Shown in pieces: positions 46,208-53,683 of a DNA stretch of 64,000 bases. Numbering within the stretch: position 1 is the stretch's first letter; every line of letters starts with the position of its first letter. Source of the stretch: a virus; IMG/VR virus record IMGVR_UViG_3300008448_000016, positions 43,237 through 107,236 of that record, one strand, 5' to 3'. The position numbers and the translations under genes are program-made. The notes beneath the pieces are model-generated. The model ran no database searches. It was not told the DNA's origin and worked only from the letters and a program-made list of their open reading frames with translations.

Positions 46208-49200
46208 TTAGATATTCTCAAATGATGCTCCCGTAGGTGTTATATAGAATGTGATATCTATAAATTCTAACGAACGAGTTGGTTTGATGTAAATCTTACC
46301 TGTCATTTGATTTCTATCAAGATCCGCAGTATCTGAAGAAACTGTTACTCGGAAATCATATAAACCTCTATCTCTTCTGATTGAATCCAAAATTGGGTTA
46401 ACCGCATTTAGGAAGTCCTGTCTTACTTGTTCGTCATTTTGATCAAACAATAATCTTACAGAAACCGCAGATATTAATTTACGTGCCTGTAACAATAATC
46501 TTCTTACGTTGATTCTGTCAAGTGCAGATTCTCTAACTTGTAGAGTTTTATTACCCCAAATTACTGTACCAACATCAGAGAAAGTTGCAATTGGGTTAAT
46601 TCTTCCGATATAAAGAGTATCTCTATCTTCTTGAGTTAACTTCTTACGTGCTTTAACTGAATTTACAATACCACGAGTATAACCCGCCGCTGCGAACCAA
46701 GGGAATGCAATATTATCAGTTAACGCCAAGTTTCTCGTTACTTCCGCGGTTGCTGGAATATAAATTTGAGTGTTGTTAACCGTATCACGAGTTAATACCC
46801 AAGGGTAGTAAGTTGCGGTGTAATTAGAGTCAATTCCCGCCTCTTCTAGATTGTCAACCGCCTCTTGTGGGTAAATCAAATTATCTCCACTTGTGGTTGT
46901 TGGAACAAACAAACTGTAGTCAGGAGTTGTTGTAATATACAACGAATCCGCTCTTTCATTTTCAATCATATCAATTGTATCACCAACAAGGTCTGAATTA
47001 TTAACATAATCAATACCAGGAGTTACAAATAAATTGATGTTAACCGCTTCAGGGTTAGAGAATGATCTAATACCCAATAGGTATGCGTAGTAGTCAGTAT
47101 TTGCCCAACTTCTTGTACCATCCCCAAGAGATATTTGTTTAAACGCTCCCCATCCAGTAGCCGTAGGATATCTATCAGTTGCACACGCTCCGTTTAAGAA
47201 TCCTGTTCTACCAAGAACATATCTATCTCCGTTTGTTCTATACTCTCTATAGATATCCCATCCATCAAATCCTCCTTGTACGAACAATGTGAACTTTCTT
47301 GAGAATAATCTATAGTATGGACTTGTTTCATTTGTAGGTTCTGAACTAAACGCCGCGTCACCAACATAGAATCTTGGAGTACCACTTGTTGAGAAAGCAC
47401 TTCCGATTGTTAGTCCACTAGCGTTTTTATCCATGTGATAACCTCTAGTTTTATATGACCATTCGGCACCTTCCAAATCACAAGGAGAAATAGGATTTCT
47501 CTTACCAACATAATCAAAGAAGTCAGAATCATAACCCCAGAAGTTTGACATACCAAGATAAGTTCTTCTTACATTATCACCTCCTGTTGTTGTTGTATTG
47601 TCTCCTCCTGTAGGTAATCCAAATGGTGGGTTGTAAATAACTTCACCAGGGAAATCATATTTGGTTTTGAAAATAGGGAATGGAGATCTTGCTCCCGCAT
47701 ATTCTCTAAATGTAAACCCTTCAAATCCACAAGGTAGAGCATCAACTGGTGCGTCCTCATTCATTTCAACCATAATGAATTTAGAATTCAATTGGTATTC
47801 ACCATCCAATGTACCTACTTTTTTCGCAATGAAGTTATTTTGACTTGGATCCATAGAACAGTTTGTGAATTTCTCAAGAACTGTTGGTGCTGAGTCTGTG
47901 TCAAAATAATCACGAACTAACACTGTAAATGTTTGGTTAGCAAATGAAATATCTGTAATTGAAAGTTTAACTTCAGTGTTTGCAGAATTACCATCAGCAA
48001 TTGTGTAGAACTTAAATAAGTTGTAAACTTTATTACCTCTCAATTCCGAAACAACCCAAGGAGAACTTGGAGATTGGTATCTATCCAAGTACCATCCAAT
48101 GGATGTAGATGAAGCACTTTGTGCTGAGTCCAAAGAAATTAAAGAAGAACTTAAACCTCTAATATATCCTTTTCTATATGCATAATTCAATAGAGATTGG
48201 AATCTTTCTTCCAAGAAAACCGGAACCGTATTTCTTGGTTTACCAAAGTTACTAGTACCAAATACTTTAGTCATGTATTTTGCGTCAGAAGTTGACATTG
48301 AAGTTTCAAAACTAAAGTTGGTTCCTTCATAATTTGTTACATTAACCAAGAATGGTAAGTATGGGTTTTTAGAAACTCCTGAATACGCTCCCGTCATATC
48401 TAAAGTAACATCAGTAATTCCTGTTACTTCCCAAGTTGGATTTGTTCCGTCAGTATAATCTGCAATACCTCTTGATCTTAATGTTGCCACAACTAAATTA
48501 TCATAATCCGTAAATGTGTTTCCTGTGTAGTAGTAAAGTCTACCAATCACACTACCTGAATAACAAGTTGTTATTTCACCAAGGTCTTGTGTTCCACCGC
48601 TTGTGAAATTACAAGGATTACATGGATCATTTACAACAACATTAACCACCCAAGTTGTAGTTGTAGAACCATCTTCGGAAGTTAAAGTGTAGGTAACAGT
48701 TCCCGCAGAGAAATTAACAACAGTTGTATTACTTACTTGTGTTACACTTTCCGCAGTAACTCCTGTTGTACAAGCACTGAATGTCGGTGTTAAAGCCGAT
48801 AAATCACCTGTAAACCCTGAAGGTAAACAAACATTAATTACATTTGTATTGTAATTGATAACACCAGAAGTACCACTAATACTATAATCGTAGAATGACG
48901 CACAATTTGTTGATGTAGTGGTTGCGGTCACACCAGTTACATAACTATAAAATGAAAAACCTGTATAATTTCCATTACCTGTATTATCAAACAATGCGTA
49001 ATACCAAGAATCATTAAGAGGTGAAGTTAAATCAGTATCATCAAATGAAACTGAAGGAACATCAAATCTGTTATTACTTGTTCCTGCAGAAAAAATTGGA
49101 TTTAATATATTATAATCATCAGTATCTATTGACCCAAAGTAGTCAATTATTGTTTGACCTGTAAGAGGATCATCTAATGTAATAATGTCAAAAATAGTTT

Positions 49201-49777
49201 CAGTGATATTATCATTAAGAGATGAGGTTCCCCCATTGAATTGAGTATAAGGTTCTGTTAATATTGATTGAATCTCATCAGGGAATGAATTCAAGAATGA
49301 AATAGTTGTTTGTGAATTATTACACCCACTAAAATCAACTGTAAAATCCAAAGTGTTTGCGGATGTACAAACGAAATCACAATCTACCGTAACACCACTA
49401 GCACAATTAAATCCTACGGTTGCGGGATCAACATTTGCTGTTGTTACAATAGACCAAGAAGGTCCTGCATCATAACCCGATAATCCTAATATTCTGGTTA
49501 CAAATAATTGATTTGATTGTTGTAAATATGATTTAGCGATATATGCTGCCTCATATTTAGGAATTTGAGTATTCACAAATTTTTCAGGTGAAGTTCCTCC
49601 GAAATAAGTTGTAAACTCATCGTAGTTTCTAATGAAGATAGGTTCAAATGCAGGGCCTTTTAAAGTCTCTCCCGCAATACCTAAAGTTGTTACACCAACA
49701 CTTTGAGCCACAAAACTTAAATCTACTTCAGAAGTATAAACACCCGGTGATACAAATACTTTACTGTTAGTTGCCAT
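46208..49777 (-). CDS. 18: Tail sheath protein gp18-like, greatly enlarged
   Basis: 1189 residues against 659 for T4 gp18. The N terminus (VFVSPGVYTSEVDLSFVAQSVGVTTLGIAGETLKGPAFEPIFIRNYDEFTTYFGG) and the C-terminal core (TRGIVNSVKARKKLTQEDRDTLYIGRINPIATF, then a conserved end SLEFIDITFYITPTG) are standard sheath sequence. Between about residues 115 and 430 there is extra Thr/Ser/Asn/Cys-rich beta-sequence. It includes, at about 305-385, a domain of the form INVCLPSGFTGDLSALTPTF, followed by VTYTLTSEDGSTTTTWVVNV, which resembles Ig-like domains (DUF5018 type) of Bacteroidota surface proteins. These would project from the outside of the tail. A second unusual segment (TTTTGGDNVRR) lies near residue 720. 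Confidence 0.88.
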   Translation of the reverse strand: MATNSKVFVSPGVYTSEVDLSFVAQSVGVTTLGIAGETLKGPAFEPIFIRNYDEFTTYFGGTSPEKFVNTQIPKYEAAYIAKSYLQQSNQLFVTRILGLSGYDAGPSWSIVTTANVDPATVGFNCASGVTVDCDFVCTSANTLDFTVDFSGCNNSQTTISFLNSFPDEIQSILTEPYTQFNGGTSSLNDNITETIFDIITLDDPLTGQTIIDYFGSIDTDDYNILNPIFSAGTSNNRFDVPSVSFDDTDLTSPLNDSWYYALFDNTGNGNYTGFSFYSYVTGVTATTTSTNCASFYDYSISGTSGVINYNTNVINVCLPSGFTGDLSALTPTFSACTTGVTAESVTQVSNTTVVNFSAGTVTYTLTSEDGSTTTTWVVNVVVNDPCNPCNFTSGGTQDLGEITTCYSGSVIGRLYYYTGNTFTDYDNLVVATLRSRGIADYTDGTNPTWEVTGITDVTLDMTGAYSGVSKNPYLPFLVNVTNYEGTNFSFETSMSTSDAKYMTKVFGTSNFGKPRNTVPVFLEERFQSLLNYAYRKGYIRGLSSSLISLDSAQSASSTSIGWYLDRYQSPSSPWVVSELRGNKVYNLFKFYTIADGNSANTEVKLSITDISFANQTFTVLVRDYFDTDSAPTVLEKFTNCSMDPSQNNFIAKKVGTLDGEYQLNSKFIMVEMNEDAPVDALPCGFEGFTFREYAGARSPFPIFKTKYDFPGEVIYNPPFGLPTGGDNTTTTGGDNVRRTYLGMSNFWGYDSDFFDYVGKRNPISPCDLEGAEWSYKTRGYHMDKNASGLTIGSAFSTSGTPRFYVGDAAFSSEPTNETSPYYRLFSRKFTLFVQGGFDGWDIYREYRTNGDRYVLGRTGFLNGACATDRYPTATGWGAFKQISLGDGTRSWANTDYYAYLLGIRSFSNPEAVNINLFVTPGIDYVNNSDLVGDTIDMIENERADSLYITTTPDYSLFVPTTTSGDNLIYPQEAVDNLEEAGIDSNYTATYYPWVLTRDTVNNTQIYIPATAEVTRNLALTDNIAFPWFAAAGYTRGIVNSVKARKKLTQEDRDTLYIGRINPIATFSDVGTVIWGNKTLQVRESALDRINVRRLLLQARKLISAVSVRLLFDQNDEQVRQDFLNAVNPILDSIRRDRGLYDFRVTVSSDTADLDRNQMTGKIYIKPTRSLEFIDITFYITPTGASFENI

Positions 49778-49811
49778 TTTGTCTTTTTTAATTTATAGAT
49801 TTATTTTATTA

Positions 49812-49819
49812 TATAAATA
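49812..49819 (-). promoter_or_regulatory. TATTTATA box before sheath gene
   Basis: Coding-strand AATATTTATATAAT 34 nt upstream of the ATG at 49777, in the divergent intergenic region shared with the plus-strand RHH gene. Confidence 0.45.
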
Positions 49820-49854
49820 TTGATGTTTTTGTCAAAAACTTTACTTATATAAAA

Positions 49855-49863
49855 GTATTTATA
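49855..49863 (+). promoter_or_regulatory. GTATTTATA box before RHH gene
   Basis: Plus-strand GTATTTATA 35 nt upstream of the ATG at 49899. Its orientation flips with the gene, which supports a directional element. Confidence 0.45.
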
Positions 49864-49898
49864 TCTTGGTGAGATTTTATTCTGCCTTTTTTCTACCT

Positions 49899-50060
49899 AT
49901 GGAAAACGAAGAAAAAAAAATAAAGAATTTGAAGATATCAATTGATGTTCACAATGTTTTAAAAAAGTATTGTGATAAAAGAGGTATTAAAATGTATAAG
50001 TTTTTGGAAAATCTTATTCTTGAAAAATGTCAAGAAAAAAAAGATATCTATGGTGAGTAA
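49899..50060 (+). CDS. Small ribbon-helix-helix-like protein
   Basis: 53 residues from the ATG at 49899; an upstream ATG at 49866 would add 11 hydrophobic residues but leaves less leader after the GTATTTATA box. The sequence ENEEKKIKNLKISIDVHNVL, then KKYCDKRGIKMYKFLENLILEK, has the strand-helix-helix plan of Arc/MetJ/CopG-type dimeric DNA-binding proteins. It is an isolated plus-strand gene between two minus-strand tail genes, ending exactly where the next gene's stop begins. It could repress one or both divergent promoters at 49778-49898. The fold call is moderate and the target is inferred. Confidence 0.6.
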   Translation: MENEEKKIKNLKISIDVHNVLKKYCDKRGIKMYKFLENLILEKCQEKKDIYGE

Positions 50061-51098
50061 TTATAATAACTCTTGAGTAAAGATTAAAATTGCATCATCA
50101 AACCCAACATTTTTTACCACATCAATTTGTAGTTGATCCCCATTATTAATTTGGATCTCCTCAACGTTATTACCATAATAATCCCCATTAATATAAACAT
50201 CAAAATTATCCACATTCAAAGAATATGATGGTTTAAGATTAACATTATAATTAAATGTCTTAATTGTTTGAGTTATACCTGACGGATAATTAACTTCATA
50301 ATTTGATGGTGGATTTGGTTCTTCTTTTTTTTGTTTTCTCTTTTTTGTTGAAGTATCTGTTTCATACATTTGAAATATTCTTGAGATTGCAGGAGAAACC
50401 TCAAACTCCTCTTCATCAATTAAAAACCCTAAAAGAGTGAAGTTATATTTTTGAATGTAGACTTTTCTCTTCTCAAGATCAAAAGAAGATTCATCTTGTA
50501 TATCATCATTTACTATTGGAATATAGTGTCCTTTAATAACTTGATATGCTTGTCTTGATGAGAATTTTTCTAAAACTATTTGATTGAATTTATTTAATTC
50601 CCTCATTCTATTACAAACTATTATAACAGTATATTTTATATCAACAGGCACTGGTTGTGGAATTTTATATATATCCATACCATGTCTTTGTCCATCCCAA
50701 GTTGGGACTTGAGCATAATAATATTGTCTTCTATTGGGGATATTATATCGTAAAGCGGGATTAGTTCCGTATTTAGGAACAGGGTCTCTAACTACCGTAA
50801 TAAATGGAGGTTCGGCATTTCTATCAATATTTTGGAAGTTCCAAGTCTCCACGAATTGAGACCAATTTTGTGTTGATATTAAGATATCCACCATTGGTAC
50901 TGTCTTACCCTCAACCACACAAGTTAATTCATCTCTAACGAAATCCAAAAATCCACGATCCAAATCTGCATGAAGTAATGATTTGGGAAGATATGTTCCA
51001 TCTCTCTCAATTAGCTCTTTTAATTCCTCTCTTCTTGGGTATAATGTTTTTGGTTCAACAAGAGGTAAATATTTTTTTATTTTTTTTGGTAATGGCAT
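50061..51098 (-). CDS. Tail completion/sheath-terminator-like protein
   Basis: 345 residues. It starts MPLPKKIKKYLPLVEPKTLYPRREELKELIERDGTYLPKS. The central part contains KYTVIIVCNRMRELNKFNQIVLEKFSSRQAYQVIKGHYIPI, a motif I associate with T4-like tail completion proteins (gp15-like; T4 gp15 is 272 residues). After a Lys/Pro linker (KKRKQKKEEPNPPSN, about residue 250) there is a separate beta-rich C-terminal domain of about 90 residues. The position between neck protein and sheath agrees with the T4 order gp13-gp14-gp15-gp18. Assignment is moderate because no catalytic or invariant motif decides it. Confidence 0.5.
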   Translation of the reverse strand: MPLPKKIKKYLPLVEPKTLYPRREELKELIERDGTYLPKSLLHADLDRGFLDFVRDELTCVVEGKTVPMVDILISTQNWSQFVETWNFQNIDRNAEPPFITVVRDPVPKYGTNPALRYNIPNRRQYYYAQVPTWDGQRHGMDIYKIPQPVPVDIKYTVIIVCNRMRELNKFNQIVLEKFSSRQAYQVIKGHYIPIVNDDIQDESSFDLEKRKVYIQKYNFTLLGFLIDEEEFEVSPAISRIFQMYETDTSTKKRKQKKEEPNPPSNYEVNYPSGITQTIKTFNYNVNLKPSYSLNVDNFDVYINGDYYGNNVEEIQINNGDQLQIDVVKNVGFDDAILIFTQELL

Positions 51099-51100
51099 AA

Positions 51101-51618
51101 TTATAATCCTCTAAATTCGTTAGGACCAACGTAAGAAGCAACAATAGTTCTATAGAAAGGTCGGTAACCAGCGTAGGTATGTTTATTGTCGGACACAACA
51201 CGACCATCATTATTTACAGAATAATATCTAACATTTGTTTCGCTTTCATAATATCCAATGTAATCACCATAATTTATATCAATATCAAGATCTTCTAATG
51301 TCTTTTGATATACCGATATTCTAATATTACCTGGTTCCATCTGTTCTATTTTTGAAGATCCCATATTTTTATTTTCAGGAGCCATAACTTGGACAAACGC
51401 ATTAAATTCTACGGGAGGTAAAAACTTAATTCCATCCTCAACTGTTTCACCATAAACATCATCAGTTTTTGTTTTTTGTCTATCAATACGATAAAGAACA
51501 CAAGTGAAATTCATATCACCGATCAACCATTCTTCACCAAGCGATATTTCTAAAAAAAAAAATCTTCTTCGGAGAAGAATTTACCAAGCCTTGTTATAGG
51601 TACTTTGTTATTTGACAT
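51101..51618 (-). CDS. Neck/head-completion-like protein with apparent -1 frameshift
   Basis: Two overlapping frames form one protein. From the ATG at 51618, MSNNKVPITRLGKFFSEEDFF runs into a T11 tract (A11 on the plus strand, 51552-51562) and a stop. One base more (or two fewer) restores LEISLGEEWLIGDMNFTCVL and the rest, down to PNEFRGL at 51101. The downstream part alone would be 141 residues from an internal ATG. The joined protein is about 171-172 residues and reads as one continuous family-like sequence, so the break is a homopolymer sequencing error, a true mutation, or programmed slippage. The gene precedes the tail-completion gene by 2 nt, in the place of a neck protein (T4 gp14 position). 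I cannot confirm homology to gp14. Confidence 0.6.
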
Positions 51619-51837
51619 ATAAGTTATGTTTTTTTACAAATTTATGTATAATTTTATTATTACATCCGTAGATTTTACCAATCTGAACATAGTTTAATCC
51701 ATTTATTAAATGGTTTTTTATATCACTAACCACTAAATTATAAATATTAGATTTTGGTTTATATATCCCATATTGTCTTAATTTTTTATTTCATTAGTAT
51801 AAGGACAATATAAACCATATAATTCAAACTTATCCAT
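51608..51837 (-). pseudogene. Degraded endonuclease-like remnant
   Basis: From an ATG at 51837 the minus strand reads MDKFELYGLYCPYTNEIKN and stops. After a frame change at the A-rich stretch near 51783-51790 it continues KKLRQYGIYKPKSNIYNLV, then NHLINGLNYVQIGKIYGCNN and KIIHKFVKKHNLYVK to a stop at 51608. The first part resembles the start of GIY-YIG-type nucleases (L-Y-x-L-x-x-P-x-T-x-x-I). The last 30 residues look like the helix-turn-helix that ends many phage homing endonucleases (Y-x-x-I-G-K-x-Y-G-C-x-x-x-x-I-x-K). The middle, with the catalytic part, is missing. It overlaps the neck gene start by 11 nt and explains most of the 270-bp gap. Confidence 0.45.
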
Positions 51838-51843
51838 ATTATT

Positions 51844-51853
51844 GATAAATATC
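51844..51853 (-). promoter_or_regulatory. GATATTTATC box before endonuclease remnant/neck gene
   Basis: Coding-strand GGATATTTATC 6 nt before the remnant start. It would also be the only visible box ahead of the neck and tail-completion genes. Confidence 0.35.
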
Positions 51854-51888
51854 CAAATATTGATTATTATTAGTATAAATTAACTATT

Positions 51889-53655
51889 TTGGAGATTACA
51901 TCAAAAACAATAGAGCAAAAAGCTTTAGACGCACTTGATACATATTCAGGGGCGAATAACTATATTCTATACATTAAATCAAAAAAAGAAAAGAATAAAA
52001 AGTTTTATCCTACAAGAAGTCAATCTGATTATATATTAACTTATTTTGATGTTAAACCAAAAGTTGCTCGTAAATGGGTTGATCTTGATTCTTATTTTGC
52101 AAAGAAGTTTGCTGAAGAAAAATATCTATTAGAAACACCTGAAAAAGTATACGTTGAAAAACTTTTAGTTGAAAAGGAAAAGTCTTATCATATTTGGGGT
52201 AAATTTTTTGAGAAAGATCAGTTATCAGAATTTTGGGTTCCAAAATCGGCATTAATTAAAACACACACCATAGAAAAAGTTGACATTGATTATTCCAAAT
52301 ATAATCATAGACCATTGTTATCCCACCAAGTTGAGGCGGTGGAAAAATTGGTTGGGTCAAAAAGATTCATTTTGGCGGATGATATGGGTTTAGGTAAAAC
52401 TACATCCACAATTGTTGCATCATTAGAAACAGGTGCAAAAAAAATATTAATTGTTTGTCCATCATCATTAAAAATAAATTGGCAAAGGGAAATTGCAAAT
52501 TATACCGACAGATCCGTTTATATTGCTGAAAGTAAGAATTTTTCATTGGATCATGATTTTGTTATTGTAAATTATGATATTTTAAAGAATTTTTATGACA
52601 CAGGAAAAGACAAGGAAAATAGTTTGATTTACAAATACAATCCTGATTTGGTTATTATTGATGAAGCTCATTATATACAAAATGCTCAAGCACAAAGAAC
52701 TAAATTGGTTAATAGTTTTAGTAAAAGTGCAAATCGTTTGTGGTTGTTAACAGGAACACCAATGACTTCAAGACCTATGAATTATTTCAATTTATTGAGT
52801 TTGATTGAGAGTCCCGTAGCACAAAATTGGATGGCATATGCTATTAGGTATTGTCAAGGATATCAGTTCAAAGCAGGAAAAAGAAAAGTATGGAACGTAA
52901 CGGGAGCATCAAATCTTGAGGAATTAAGAGATAGAACGTCAAAACAAATTTTAAGAAGGTTAAAAGAAGAGGTGTTAGATCTACCTGAAAAAATAATCAC
53001 CCCAATCTATTTGAGAGTAAAATCAAAAGATTATGAAGAAATGATGGGTGAATATTATGAATGGTATGAAAACAAAAAAGAAGAATCCACATCTTTAACA
53101 ATTCAGTTCAGTAAATTAATGAAAGCAAGAAAAATAATTGCCAACGAAAAAATAAAACATACAATTGAGGTTGCCGAAAATATTATTGAGCAAGGTAAAA
53201 AAGTTATTATATTTACAAACTTTACCGACACATTACAAATGATACATAATCATTTTGGAAAACAATCTGTTTATTTAGATGGTAGTTGTACAAAACCTCA
53301 AAGACAATATGCTGTTGACCAATTCCAAGAAAACGATAAAATAAAAGTTTTTGTTGGTAATTTAAAAGCGGCTGGTGTTGGGTTAACTCTAACCGCAGCT
53401 GAAGTTGTAATAATGAATGATTTATCTTTTGTTCCTGCCGAACATTCACAAGCGGAAGATAGAGCTTATCGTTATGGTCAAAAGAATAATGTTTTAGTTT
53501 ATTACCCTTTGTTTGAAAATACGATAGAGGGTGCAATCTATGATATCCTTAATAATAAGAAACAAATTATCAACACCGTAATGGGGGATGATTTATTAAT
53601 GAACGGTGGGGATGTTGTTGAGGAGATCTTAAATTCAATACATAGAAAACGTTAA
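51889..53655 (+). CDS. SNF2-family DNA helicase/translocase
   Basis: 588 residues with a TTG start (TTG GAG ATT ACA); no ATG is nearby. Residues 1-130 are an accessory N-terminal domain. The SNF2 motor follows: the Q-like region RPLLSHQVEAVEKL, motif I LADDMGLGKTT (about 164-174), motif II IIDEAHYIQN (about 257), motif III LTGTPMTSRPMNYFNLLSL, and in the second lobe VIIFTNFTDTLQMI, QFQENDKIKVFVGNLKAAGVGLTLTAA and motif VI HSQAEDRAYRYGQ. The Q-x-x-x-R-x-x-R-x-G-Q box is specific to SNF2/SMARCAL1-like proteins. It may replace T4 UvsW in fork remodelling. It is the first gene of the plus-strand block, and no TATTTAT box is seen directly upstream. Confidence 0.87.
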   Translation: MEITSKTIEQKALDALDTYSGANNYILYIKSKKEKNKKFYPTRSQSDYILTYFDVKPKVARKWVDLDSYFAKKFAEEKYLLETPEKVYVEKLLVEKEKSYHIWGKFFEKDQLSEFWVPKSALIKTHTIEKVDIDYSKYNHRPLLSHQVEAVEKLVGSKRFILADDMGLGKTTSTIVASLETGAKKILIVCPSSLKINWQREIANYTDRSVYIAESKNFSLDHDFVIVNYDILKNFYDTGKDKENSLIYKYNPDLVIIDEAHYIQNAQAQRTKLVNSFSKSANRLWLLTGTPMTSRPMNYFNLLSLIESPVAQNWMAYAIRYCQGYQFKAGKRKVWNVTGASNLEELRDRTSKQILRRLKEEVLDLPEKIITPIYLRVKSKDYEEMMGEYYEWYENKKEESTSLTIQFSKLMKARKIIANEKIKHTIEVAENIIEQGKKVIIFTNFTDTLQMIHNHFGKQSVYLDGSCTKPQRQYAVDQFQENDKIKVFVGNLKAAGVGLTLTAAEVVIMNDLSFVPAEHSQAEDRAYRYGQKNNVLVYYPLFENTIEGAIYDILNNKKQIINTVMGDDLLMNGGDVVEEILNSIHRKR

Positions 53656-53669
53656 AACTTTAATTAACG

Positions 53670-53679
53670 GATATTTATC
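53670..53679 (+). promoter_or_regulatory. GATATTTATC box inside start-codon hairpin
   Basis: Plus-strand GATATTTATC 4 nt before the ATG at 53684. The box forms the loop of the inverted repeat ATTAACG (53663-53669) / CGTTAAT (53679-53685), which includes the first two bases of the ATG. Confidence 0.35.
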
Positions 53680-53683
53680 GTTA

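Noticed and set aside
53222-53536. 104-residue minus-strand frame
   Set aside because: Lies antisense to the SNF2 motifs V and VI; composition is Leu/Gln-rich shadow.
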